Of a DNA stretch of 8,540 nucleotides, positions 1 to 6,119 are shown in pieces. A program made the position numbers and the translations under genes. The DNA is from Myxococcales bacterium. Lineage in GTDB: Bacteria > Myxococcota_A > Polyangia > Polyangiales > Houyiibacteriaceae. The notes beneath the pieces are model-generated. The model saw nothing but the letters and a program-made list of their open reading frames with translations. It was not told where the DNA came from and ran no database searches. Every line of letters begins with the position of its first letter. The stretch's first letter is position 1. Location of the stretch: assembly GCA_020354595.1 (NCBI GenBank), contig CP070650.1, positions 1,364,562-1,373,101 of the forward strand, read 5' to 3'.

Positions 1-573
1 ACTCTTCAAGACGGCGACCGGATTCGACTGGGCACGCAGGAGCTCGTCTATCTGGTTCCGAAAGCGGTCAAGAAAGATTTCCGGACAACCTCGGGGCTCA
101 CCTTCTGCATCGGTTGCGCGGTTCCGTACCCGAGCGCAAGCCCTCAGTGTCCCCACTGCGGCGCGGTCCGCACGGAGCAGGCTGAGACCACCACCGGTCG
201 CGACGCCACCGCGAAGGGCTGGACCTTTCATCTGCTCTCTCAGGTCGTGGAGCGCGCCATCGAGCAAGGTCGGTTGGCGGTCGCAGAGCGGATGATGTCG
301 CGCGGGGTCACGGAGCTCGAGGAGCAGCTCGATGAAGGGCTCGAGGTCGAGCCCGCCCGAATTGCGGGCATTGCCGAGTGCGCGGCCCGCCTTGGCTGCG
401 CGCTTCGCACGGCGCGATGGCTCGAGATCGGCGCTAAGCTCTACGTTCGCGCCCGGGAAGCGCCGTCCCGCGAAGTGCTGGCGTTGCTCGACGGATTGCC
501 CTCAGACGCGCGTCTCGCCGATGCCGTGAGCGCGGTCAGACACGCGGGCCCTGGCACTCGGCAAGCGAGCTGA
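1..573 (+). CDS. FHA / zinc-ribbon protein, 3' part only (start lies off the left edge)
   Basis: The frame is open from base 1 to a TGA at 571-573, giving 190 visible residues. The first about 18 (LQDGDRIRLGTQELVYL) match the last beta strands of an FHA domain, a fold that binds phosphothreonine peptides. A four-cysteine zinc ribbon follows, with cysteines at visible residues 36, 39, 50 and 53 (C-x2-C-x10-C-x2-C). The rest, from about residue 70, is predicted helical and contains a stretch resembling a TPR-like or helical-repeat domain (AIEQGRLAVAERMM). The facing minus-strand gene has the same domain order and the same cysteine spacing and aligns along most of this part, so the two are paralogues. 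An ATG-like start at 247 would drop the FHA and zinc parts and is not believed. The phosphopeptide-binding loops lie outside the window, so binding ability cannot be judged. The biological role is unknown; probably cytoplasmic. Confidence 0.85.
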   Translation, partial: TLQDGDRIRLGTQELVYLVPKAVKKDFRTTSGLTFCIGCAVPYPSASPQCPHCGAVRTEQAETTTGRDATAKGWTFHLLSQVVERAIEQGRLAVAERMMSRGVTELEEQLDEGLEVEPARIAGIAECAARLGCALRTARWLEIGAKLYVRAREAPSREVLALLDGLPSDARLADAVSAVRHAGPGTRQAS

Positions 574-576
574 GCT

Positions 577-1500
577 CTAGTAGGCGGTCACGACCTGCTC
601 GAGTCCCTCGAGCCGCCGCATGAGAAAACGCTCCGACGCGCCGTAATCGGACGAGCGGTTGTGAACGACGCGCAGGTACGCGCGCAGAAACTGGGGCCTG
701 CTGTAGTTGTTGTTGCGGACGAGGTTGTGAAGCGCTTCGATGGTCTCCGCCTCCATCAACCGGCCAGTCGCGGTGTGGATCCGAAACACCCAGTCGATCC
801 AATTGGTGTCTTTGAGCCCCTGAGCCAGCTGAAGCGCGTAGCTCGAGGCGCCCGCGAAGAGCACGTCGGGATCGTCCTTCTCGGAGTCGCTGAGCGGCTG
901 ATGCGCGAGGGCGCGCTCGAGGATGTTGTCGAGGTGGGGCATCAGCATGCGCTCCGCCTCTTCGAAGCGGCCCATCGCAATCGCCTTGCTAGCGATGCCC
1001 GCGATCACATCGAGCGCTCGTGCGGTGCGTGTATCCTCTGCGCCCCACGCATGGGACGAAGAGTCCACCCGGCTGTTCGTGCCGACCAAAGTCTCGCCGG
1101 CTGCTGATGTGAGGCGCCGGCCGCACTCACCGCATCGACGCTTGGCCGAACCGTTGATCGCGCCGCACGTTCCGCACACGACGTAGTCCGCGGTTTCCTT
1201 CAGGCCCTCACGAAGCTTGGCCGCGTCGATGAGCACCAGCTCTTGCGACCCGATGTACACGCGGTCCATGTGCGCCAGGCGGCGAGGAGAGTTGATCCGG
1301 ATGCCGTTGACGGCAACGCCGTTGCGGCTTCCGAGATCCTCGACGACGACTGCGTCGGGACCGATGTGAAGCACGGCGTGCTTTCGAGACACCAGTCCGT
1401 CCGCCAGCGCGAGGTTGCATGACGAGCTTCGACCAATGGCAAACTCCCCGAGCGGCATCTCGAGGTTGGTCGACTGATATCGCAGCCTGAACCTAGGCAT
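577..1500 (-). CDS. FHA domain / zinc-ribbon / helical-domain protein
   Basis: This is a 307-aa protein when started at the ATG at 1498-1500. An in-frame TTG (1513-1515) would add five residues, but the purine-rich GGTAGGGGGA lies directly before the ATG and overlaps the region after the TTG, so the ATG is preferred. Residues 1-92 form a complete FHA domain with its signature residues: G23-R24, S38-x2-H41, and G57-S58-x-N60-G61 followed by V64-N65-G66. These are the residues that bind a phosphothreonine peptide in known FHA domains, so binding is likely. A zinc ribbon follows (C109, C112, C123, C126), then a linker rich in Ser/Thr and a helical C-terminal domain from about residue 150. No signal peptide or membrane segment is seen, so it is probably cytoplasmic. 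It lies 88 bp downstream of the membrane protein gene at 1589-2707 and is likely cotranscribed. No Ser/Thr kinase is in the window, and its partner is unknown. Confidence 0.9.
   Translation of the reverse strand: MPRFRLRYQSTNLEMPLGEFAIGRSSSCNLALADGLVSRKHAVLHIGPDAVVVEDLGSRNGVAVNGIRINSPRRLAHMDRVYIGSQELVLIDAAKLREGLKETADYVVCGTCGAINGSAKRRCGECGRRLTSAAGETLVGTNSRVDSSSHAWGAEDTRTARALDVIAGIASKAIAMGRFEEAERMLMPHLDNILERALAHQPLSDSEKDDPDVLFAGASSYALQLAQGLKDTNWIDWVFRIHTATGRLMEAETIEALHNLVRNNNYSRPQFLRAYLRVVHNRSSDYGASERFLMRRLEGLEQVVTAY
597..613. repeat. Perfect 7-bp inverted repeat with 3-base loop
   Basis: GCTCGAG (597-603) and CTCGAGC (607-613) are exact reverse complements separated by TCC. The hairpin lies inside the last codons of the minus-strand FHA gene and 24 bases past the stop of the plus-strand FHA gene. 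It has no T-run on either strand, so it is not a classical intrinsic terminator. It could still slow or end rightward transcription, or simply reflect the codons for Leu-Glu-Gly-Leu-Glu. Confidence 0.4.
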
Positions 1501-1535
1501 TCCCCCTACCACCAATGTAGCAGTTGGCGGGACCC

Positions 1536-1556
1536 GGCGTCGAATGAAGTGACGCC
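1536..1556. repeat. Short inverted repeat in the gap between the two minus-strand genes
   Basis: GGCGTC (1536-1541) pairs with GACGCC (1551-1556) around a 9-base loop. It lies in the 88-bp gap between the 372-aa membrane protein gene and the FHA gene. In the minus-strand transcript the T-run (from bases 1557-1561) comes before the hairpin, not after it, so it does not look like an intrinsic terminator and the two genes may well be cotranscribed. It may be a processing or stability element, or chance. Confidence 0.3.
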
Positions 1557-1588
1557 AAAAACCCCCGAGACCTCAACGGAAATTCAGG

Positions 1589-2707
1589 TTAGAAGCTGGC
1601 GATTTCTTCGAGACCGGCGACTGAGCCCAGGCCCCTTTCGAGGCTTCCCTGAGTCTCGAAGGTCGCATCCATCATGCGGGACAGGTCGGCGAGGTCCTTG
1701 CGGTAGGCGCTGAAGGCGTTCTGCCTGCGCCCGAGGACGCCCTGGGACTGGTCTGGATTGGTCAGAATCACGTAGTTGCTGGCGTTCTGGCGAAGGTCCT
1801 GGCCCTGGTAGAGCTCTTTTTCGAAGGGCTTGCTGCCGCGAGTTGCGCGAACCTTGAGCTTGGCCGACGCGGCGTCCCCATCCGGCATGTCGACGTACAC
1901 CAACCCACAGCGGAAGCCGCCTTCGCCGAGCGTCGGAACGCAACCCGTCGGGCTCGTTGTGAGCGCCGTTTCGTCTTGGGCCGCTTCGTCGAGCTCCTTT
2001 CGACGCTGCTCGGGCAGAACTCTGTTCGCTACCGTGTCGAATTCGTCGAACAGCTCGCCGACTTGACGCGCGTAGAGGAACAACGAGTTGACGGTCTCTC
2101 GGTTGAACTTCGTGTAGTGAAGGCCCGCGAAGTCAGCGGCGGTAAAAGGAGTTGGAAGCGTCCGCAGTTGCTCGATAGCCTCGTAGTCGACCGACGGACC
2201 CTCGCCGGGTCGCGACTTCGCGGAGCTCACGGCGCGATCGAGAAGTCGCTTCGCTTCGGCGACTTGGTCACCGGCCGCGCGCACGGCTTGATAGACTGCT
2301 TTGCCATCGCGCACCGCGACGTTGTATTGGACGCGCCTGCTCATGACGGTGGTCGACAGAACACCCAAGAACAGGCCGACCAAAGCCGCGCCGGCGCCAC
2401 TCATCATCATGAGCTTTCGGACGCGCTTGCTTTTGCCTTCGTGCGCGGTTGCGACTGCCTGCTCGTCGACGACGATGCGCACTTCCTGCCGAGCGGGCGC
2501 TTTTTGCGTCGTGCCTCCGAACGGTCCGGACCGTCTGGCAGCCTGACCGCCCACGAATCCCGGTGGCGGGGCGACGCCCCCGAGCGCTGGCGGAGGTGGC
2601 GCGACGCCGCCCTCTTCCAGGTTCTGCGAAGGAGGTGGCGCGGTCTTTCGGCCTAGGCGCTCGCGAATATCGCGGGCTTTCTTGGATTTTTGGAGTTCGT
2701 CTGACAT
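1589..2707 (-). CDS. Unrecognised single-pass membrane protein with Pro-rich cytoplasmic tail
   Basis: This 372-aa protein matches no family I can name. Residues 1-25 are charged and helical. Residues 22-75 are rich in Pro, Gly and Ala, with a near repeat of GGVAPPP (34-40 and 44-49). Residues 92-99 are basic (KSKRVRK), followed by one hydrophobic segment at about 100-122, so the N terminus should be cytoplasmic and the larger C-terminal part periplasmic. The outer part starts with a helical stretch (about 135-165, possible coiled coil) and contains only two cysteines (C256, C267), a possible disulfide. The start ATG has a good Shine-Dalgarno GAGGAAG at 2713-2719. It heads an apparent operon with the downstream FHA gene. 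A membrane anchor or sensor working with that FHA protein is inference only. Real coding is supported by length, ribosome site and sensible topology; all long opposite-strand frames here are shadows. Confidence 0.85.
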   Translation of the reverse strand: MSDELQKSKKARDIRERLGRKTAPPPSQNLEEGGVAPPPPALGGVAPPPGFVGGQAARRSGPFGGTTQKAPARQEVRIVVDEQAVATAHEGKSKRVRKLMMMSGAGAALVGLFLGVLSTTVMSRRVQYNVAVRDGKAVYQAVRAAGDQVAEAKRLLDRAVSSAKSRPGEGPSVDYEAIEQLRTLPTPFTAADFAGLHYTKFNRETVNSLFLYARQVGELFDEFDTVANRVLPEQRRKELDEAAQDETALTTSPTGCVPTLGEGGFRCGLVYVDMPDGDAASAKLKVRATRGSKPFEKELYQGQDLRQNASNYVILTNPDQSQGVLGRRQNAFSAYRKDLADLSRMMDATFETQGSLERGLGSVAGLEEIASF

Positions 2708-2712
2708 TTCAG

Positions 2713-2719
2713 CTTCCTC
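2713..2719 (-). promoter_or_regulatory. Ribosome binding site of the 372-aa membrane protein gene
   Basis: On the minus strand GAGGAAG ends five bases before the ATG at 2705-2707. It is one of the clearest Shine-Dalgarno sites in the window and fixes the start of this gene. Confidence 0.6.
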
Positions 2720-2720
2720 A

Positions 2721-2750
2721 AATTTATCCGCGGAAGGCCGATTCTGTCAA
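2721..2750 (-). promoter_or_regulatory. Candidate sigma-70-type promoter for the membrane protein / FHA operon
   Basis: On the minus strand a perfect -35 box TTGACA (2745-2750) is followed by TAAATT (2721-2726, 18-base spacer) or the overlapping GATAAA (2723-2728, 16-base spacer). The region is the one AT-rich patch of the divergent intergenic interval. A difficulty is that a start point 6-7 bases past either -10 box would fall at about 2714-2716, inside the Shine-Dalgarno site, leaving a leader of 7-9 bases. Either translation is nearly leaderless or the true promoter is different. I see no equally good promoter for the divergent hydrolase-trp operon in 2708-2796. Confidence 0.35.
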
Positions 2751-2796
2751 GGCGGGCGCTCACGGCCCGGCGCTGATAGGCTTCCGTCCGTTCACC

Positions 2797-3693
2797 ATGA
2801 TGCCACCCCCGGTCGAAGAACGCCGGTTTGTGTCATTTGATGGCACTGAAATCGCGTATCAGGTCGTCGGCGAAGGCCGCCCGATCCTGCTCTGCAATGG
2901 CCTCGGCGGGAGCTGGGAGGCTTGGTCCCACCAAATCCAGTACTTTCGGGACCGCTACCGCCTGCTGACCTGGGACTACCGGGGTGTGTATGGCTCGGCG
3001 GCGCCCAAAGACCCGAATGCGCTCAGGATATCGGACCACGCCCAGGACGCCCTGCAATTGTTACGGCAGGAGGGCGTCGAACGCGCGGCCGTCGTGGGCT
3101 GGTCCATGGGGGTGCAGGTGGGCCTCGAGTTGTTTCGCGCCGCGCCGGACCGAGTCGCCTCCATCGCAATCGTGAACGGGGTGGCAGGTAGGCCCTGGGA
3201 CTACGTCTTCAATCTCAATCTCGTGGGGCGGCTGCTGCCACCGTTTCTCAGGGGCCTTCGATCGATACCGCGCACGATCGAGGCGTTCGTCGCCCAAGCG
3301 ACCCGTCTTCCCAACCCGGGCGAGTGGGTCAAGCGGGTCGGTCTAGCGGCTCGCACCCTCGACGAGCAGGTCGCCGCGGAAATCGTCGAGAAGTTCCGAA
3401 CGCTCGACATGGATGTCTTCATTCGGCTTCTGGAGAGGATGGGAGAGCACGACGCGTGGGACCTGCTGCCTCTGATCGACGTACCGACGATGATCATCGC
3501 GGGGTCGCGAGACGTGTTCACACCGAGGTCGGCTGCGGAGCGCATGGCACGCCGGACCCGCGGGTCCGAGGTCATGATCATCCCGGGAGCGACACACTAT
3601 GCGGCGTTGGAGTATCCGGAAATGGTCAATCTGAGGTTGGAGAAGTTCTTTCGGGAGCGAGGCTACGAGCCATCGCAGGCGGGGGCTGGTTGA
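2797..3693 (+). CDS. Alpha/beta-fold hydrolase
   Basis: This is a 298-aa protein from the ATG at 2797; a second ATG follows at once at 2800. The frame stays open upstream to 2449, but that part lies antisense to the start of the divergent membrane protein gene and has no hydrolase similarity. The catalytic triad is readable: nucleophile S103 in the elbow G-W-S-M-G, acid D239 in GSRDVFTP, and H267 in GATHYA. The segment LLCNGLGGSW (about 31-40) supplies the oxyanion hole. The usual D-x-R-G-x-G-x-S loop is D-Y-R-G-V-Y-G-S here. A helical lid lies between about residues 130 and 220. There is no signal peptide, so it is probably cytoplasmic. The substrate cannot be told from sequence; esterase, peptidase and haloperoxidase-like members share these motifs. 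It lies 34 bp upstream of trpG on the same strand and is probably cotranscribed, though a role in tryptophan metabolism is unproven. No strong ribosome site is seen. Confidence 0.88.
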   Translation: MMPPPVEERRFVSFDGTEIAYQVVGEGRPILLCNGLGGSWEAWSHQIQYFRDRYRLLTWDYRGVYGSAAPKDPNALRISDHAQDALQLLRQEGVERAAVVGWSMGVQVGLELFRAAPDRVASIAIVNGVAGRPWDYVFNLNLVGRLLPPFLRGLRSIPRTIEAFVAQATRLPNPGEWVKRVGLAARTLDEQVAAEIVEKFRTLDMDVFIRLLERMGEHDAWDLLPLIDVPTMIIAGSRDVFTPRSAAERMARRTRGSEVMIIPGATHYAALEYPEMVNLRLEKFFRERGYEPSQAGAG

Positions 3694-3727
3694 CGGGGTT
3701 GCGCCAAACCGCTAGCGATCGACACCG

Positions 3728-4312
3728 ATGATTCTCGTGATCGACAACTACGACTCGTTTACCTACAACCTCGTCCAGTACTTGGGCGAGCTCGGGGCAG
3801 AGGTCGTGGTCAAACGGAACGACGCCGTTTCGGTCGACGAGGTTCGAGCGTTTGCACCCACCGGCGTGTTGATCAGCCCTGGTCCCGGGCGACCCGAGGA
3901 TGCGGGCATCAGCCTCGAGCTCATCGGAGAGCTCGGTCGAAGCACGCCAATTTTTGGCGTGTGTCTCGGACACCAGAGCATCGCGCAGCACTTCGGCGCA
4001 TCGATCGTGCGTGCCGACAGGCTCATGCACGGACGCACGTCCGCCATCTTTCACGCGGGTGCCAGCGTCTTCGCGAACCTCCCGAGCCCCCTCACCGCGA
4101 CCCGATATCACTCCCTAATCGTCGCGCCGGACACCGTGCCGGAAGAGTTGGAGATTACGGCGTGGACCAGCCAAGACGAGATCATGGGGCTTCGCCACAA
4201 AGAGCTTCCGATCGAGGGTGTTCAGTTTCATCCGGAGTCGTTTCTGACCGAGTACGGGCACGCCCTCATCGAGAACTGGTTGTCGACCCTCGAGGCAAGT
4301 GGGGCGTCGTGA
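3728..4312 (+). CDS. trpG: Anthranilate synthase component II (glutamine amidotransferase, TrpG/PabA)
   Basis: This 194-aa class I glutamine amidotransferase releases ammonia from glutamine for anthranilate synthase (chorismate to anthranilate, first step of tryptophan synthesis). It starts with the family hallmark [18 protein letters not shown]. The catalytic triad is C79 in G-V-C-L-G-H-Q, with H168 and E170 in V-Q-F-H-P-E-S. The oxyanion motif [11 protein letters not shown] is also intact. Length is normal for a stand-alone subunit, so it is not fused to TrpE. PabA of the folate pathway is nearly indistinguishable and one protein often serves both; the downstream trpD and trpC favour TrpG. 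The partner TrpE is not in the window. The ribosome site is weak and the gap to the hydrolase is 34 bp, too short for a leader peptide or attenuator. Its TGA overlaps the GTG of trpD. Confidence 0.96.
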   Translation: MILVIDNYDSFTYNLVQYLGELGAEVVVKRNDAVSVDEVRAFAPTGVLISPGPGRPEDAGISLELIGELGRSTPIFGVCLGHQSIAQHFGASIVRADRLMHGRTSAIFHAGASVFANLPSPLTATRYHSLIVAPDTVPEELEITAWTSQDEIMGLRHKELPIEGVQFHPESFLTEYGHALIENWLSTLEASGAS

Positions 4313-5325
4313 TCTCGGATGCGATCAAAGCAATCGTCGCCGGCGAAGATCTGTCGCCCAGCGAGGTCGAAGCCGCGATGGACGCCATCCTCGGAGGCGA
4401 GGCAACCTCAGCGCAAATCGCTGCGTTCGTGGTCGGTCTGCGCATGAAGGGCGAGTCGGCCGACGAGATCGCCGCCGCGGCGCGATCACTGCGAAGGCAA
4501 TGCGTTGCGATTCAGCCAAAGGTCGACGGTCCGTTGCTCGACACATGCGGAACCGGTGGCGACGGGCTTCAAACGTTCAACATCTCGACTGCAGCGGCGA
4601 TTGTGGCCGCCGCATGCGGGGTTGCCGTGGCCAAGCACGGTAACCGGGCAGTCTCGTCCAAGGCGGGCAGCGCAGACGTGCTCGAAGCGCTCGGGGTTCG
4701 TATCGATTTGGCGCCCGACGCGGTGCAGCGCTGTATCGAGGAGGTCGGCGTCGGCTTTCTCTTCGCGCCGAGCCACCATGCGGCGATGCGGCATGCGGCG
4801 CCCGTTCGGCGCGAGCTCGGTATTCGCACCTTGTTCAACTTGCTGGGGCCTCTGGCCAATCCGGCGTCGGCGACGCACCAATTGGTCGGTGTTTTCGATG
4901 GAGCCCGCGTCGAGCAGTTGGCGAAGGCCTTGCGTGAGCTCGGACTGACAGCGGCGTGGGTGGTTCACGGCCACGACGGCCTCGATGAAGTCTCTCCGAC
5001 AGGGCCGACCCAAGTGGCCCAGCTCTCAAACGGAGAAGTCGCCACGTTCGAGCTCAGCCCCGCGGACTTCGGAGTGTTGCCGGTACCCGGAGAGTCGCTC
5101 CGCGGTGGTGACGCTCGGGAGAACGCAGAGATCATTCGCAACGTTCTCGCTGGAGAAAAAGGCCCCCCTCGCGAAGCCGTCAGGATCAACGCGGCTGCCG
5201 CCCTTTGCGTGACGGGCGTCTCTCAGGACCCGAAGTCGGCGGCGGAACGGGCCGCCGAAGCGATCGATAGTGGCGCCGCCGAGAACGTGCTCGACCGCTG
5301 GGTTCGATACACGCAGGGGACATGA
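4309..5325 (+). CDS. trpD: Anthranilate phosphoribosyltransferase
   Basis: This 338-aa enzyme transfers the phosphoribosyl group of PRPP to anthranilate, the second step of tryptophan synthesis, in the cytoplasm. The start is the GTG at 4309-4311, which shares four bases (GTGA) with the trpG stop; the frame is open further upstream to 3961, but that part is antisense-like shadow inside trpG. The helical N-terminal domain (about 1-70) precedes the PRPP-binding G81-T-G-G-D85. The motif K109-H-G-N-R-A-V-S-S-K follows, with further conserved residues in [21 protein letters not shown]. The metal-binding pair is D226-E227. All signature positions are intact and the length is typical of the family, so it should be active. 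The overlaps at both ends suggest translational coupling with trpG and trpC. Confidence 0.97.
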   Translation: MISDAIKAIVAGEDLSPSEVEAAMDAILGGEATSAQIAAFVVGLRMKGESADEIAAAARSLRRQCVAIQPKVDGPLLDTCGTGGDGLQTFNISTAAAIVAAACGVAVAKHGNRAVSSKAGSADVLEALGVRIDLAPDAVQRCIEEVGVGFLFAPSHHAAMRHAAPVRRELGIRTLFNLLGPLANPASATHQLVGVFDGARVEQLAKALRELGLTAAWVVHGHDGLDEVSPTGPTQVAQLSNGEVATFELSPADFGVLPVPGESLRGGDARENAEIIRNVLAGEKGPPREAVRINAAAALCVTGVSQDPKSAAERAAEAIDSGAAENVLDRWVRYTQGT

Positions 5326-6119
5326 CCGACTACCTCTCCGCAATCCTCGAGCGCAAGCGGCGCGAGAACGAACGGCGACGTCGTCACGCGGCTGCGTTGC
5401 AACAGACGACTCGCACTCCCGAGCCCGCTCGCTCGGAGCGGGGCATCCAGTCGCTGCGCCGGGAGCCCGGGCGGCCGCCCTCGGTGATGGCCGAGGTGAA
5501 GTTCCGAAGTCCGAGCGCCGGCGAGATCCGCGCCAAGACCCCTGGCGAAGGCGTGCGCGTCGCCCAGAGCTACGAGCGAGGGGGCGCAGCGGTCGTCAGC
5601 GTGCTTGCCGACGGCCCAGGCTTTGGCGGTTCACCCCTTCTGGTTCGTCAGGTGGCGAGTGCGGTGAGCGTTCCCGTCCTCTACAAAGGATTCGTGATCG
5701 ACCCAATCCAGATCGATCTGGCTTTCGATGTCGGGGCATCGTTGGTGCTGTTACTCGTTCGCGCGCTCCGCAATTCCGAGCTCACTGCGCTGATCGAAGC
5801 GGTGCGAGCGCTCGGGATGGAGCCGGTCGTCGAAGCCTCGAATTCACAGGAGGTCGACCGCGCGGTTGCGGCCGGCTCCACCATCGTGGGCGTCAACGCG
5901 CGCGACCTCGGTACTTTCCGGGTCGACCGGGACGCTGCCGCCGAATGCGTAGCGCGCATCCCCCACGACCGAGTCGCCGTGTTCATGAGCGGGGTGCGCA
6001 CCGCTGATGATTTTCGCGAGGTGTCGCAGGGCAGGGCGGACGCCGTTTTGATCGGCGAGGAGCTCATGCGTGCCGAGGACCCGGGCGTCCGTCTGGCCGA
6101 GCTTCTGCGCTCGGTCTAA
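5322..6119 (+). CDS. trpC: Indole-3-glycerol phosphate synthase, with unusual active-site residues
   Basis: This 265-aa TIM-barrel enzyme closes the indole ring, turning carboxyphenylaminodeoxyribulose phosphate into indole-3-glycerol phosphate. The ATG overlaps the trpD stop (ATGA), and AGGGGA lies just before it. Conserved active-site positions present are E58 and K60 (MAEVKFRSPS), K122, E171 (VVEAS) and N192 (VNARDL). The C-terminal phosphate-binding part is present (ADAVLIGEELMR). Two positions differ from the usual pattern: the family motif K-D-F is K122-G-F, and the family E-S-G is M222-S-G. The matching Glu (E210 in the Saccharolobus solfataricus enzyme) is among the invariant active-site residues as I recall them. 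The N terminus is Arg-rich (residues 10-22), in the region of the usual first helix. It is a stand-alone TrpC with no TrpF fusion. Its last 56 bp overlap the end of pilS on the other strand. Family membership is sure; activity is likely but less certain. Confidence 0.93.
   Translation: MTDYLSAILERKRRENERRRRHAAALQQTTRTPEPARSERGIQSLRREPGRPPSVMAEVKFRSPSAGEIRAKTPGEGVRVAQSYERGGAAVVSVLADGPGFGGSPLLVRQVASAVSVPVLYKGFVIDPIQIDLAFDVGASLVLLLVRALRNSELTALIEAVRALGMEPVVEASNSQEVDRAVAAGSTIVGVNARDLGTFRVDRDAAAECVARIPHDRVAVFMSGVRTADDFREVSQGRADAVLIGEELMRAEDPGVRLAELLRSV

Noticed and set aside
1536..1561. Hairpin plus T/A-run as an intrinsic terminator of the 1589-2707 gene
   Set aside because: In the minus-strand transcript the T-run precedes the stem, the wrong order for a terminator; on the plus strand the stem is followed by A, not T.
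1976..2656. 226-codon plus-strand frame antisense to the membrane protein gene
   Set aside because: No recognisable domain and no ribosome site, and it lies opposite a gene with a good ribosome site and sensible topology.
2449..2796. Upstream in-frame extension of the hydrolase
   Set aside because: It is Arg-rich, unlike any hydrolase N terminus, and lies antisense to the start of the divergent gene; the hydrolase fold begins just after the ATG pair at 2797-2802.
3694..3727. trp leader peptide, attenuator or separate promoter before trpG
   Set aside because: Only 34 bp are available, with no start codon plus Trp codons and no convincing -35/-10 pair.
3961..4308. Upstream in-frame extension of trpD
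   Set aside because: It lies inside trpG in another frame, and TrpD homology begins right after the GTG at 4309, which forms a typical coupled stop/start overlap.
4486..5013. 175-codon minus-strand frame inside trpD
   Set aside because: Shadow of an intact, well conserved enzyme gene, with no domain of its own.
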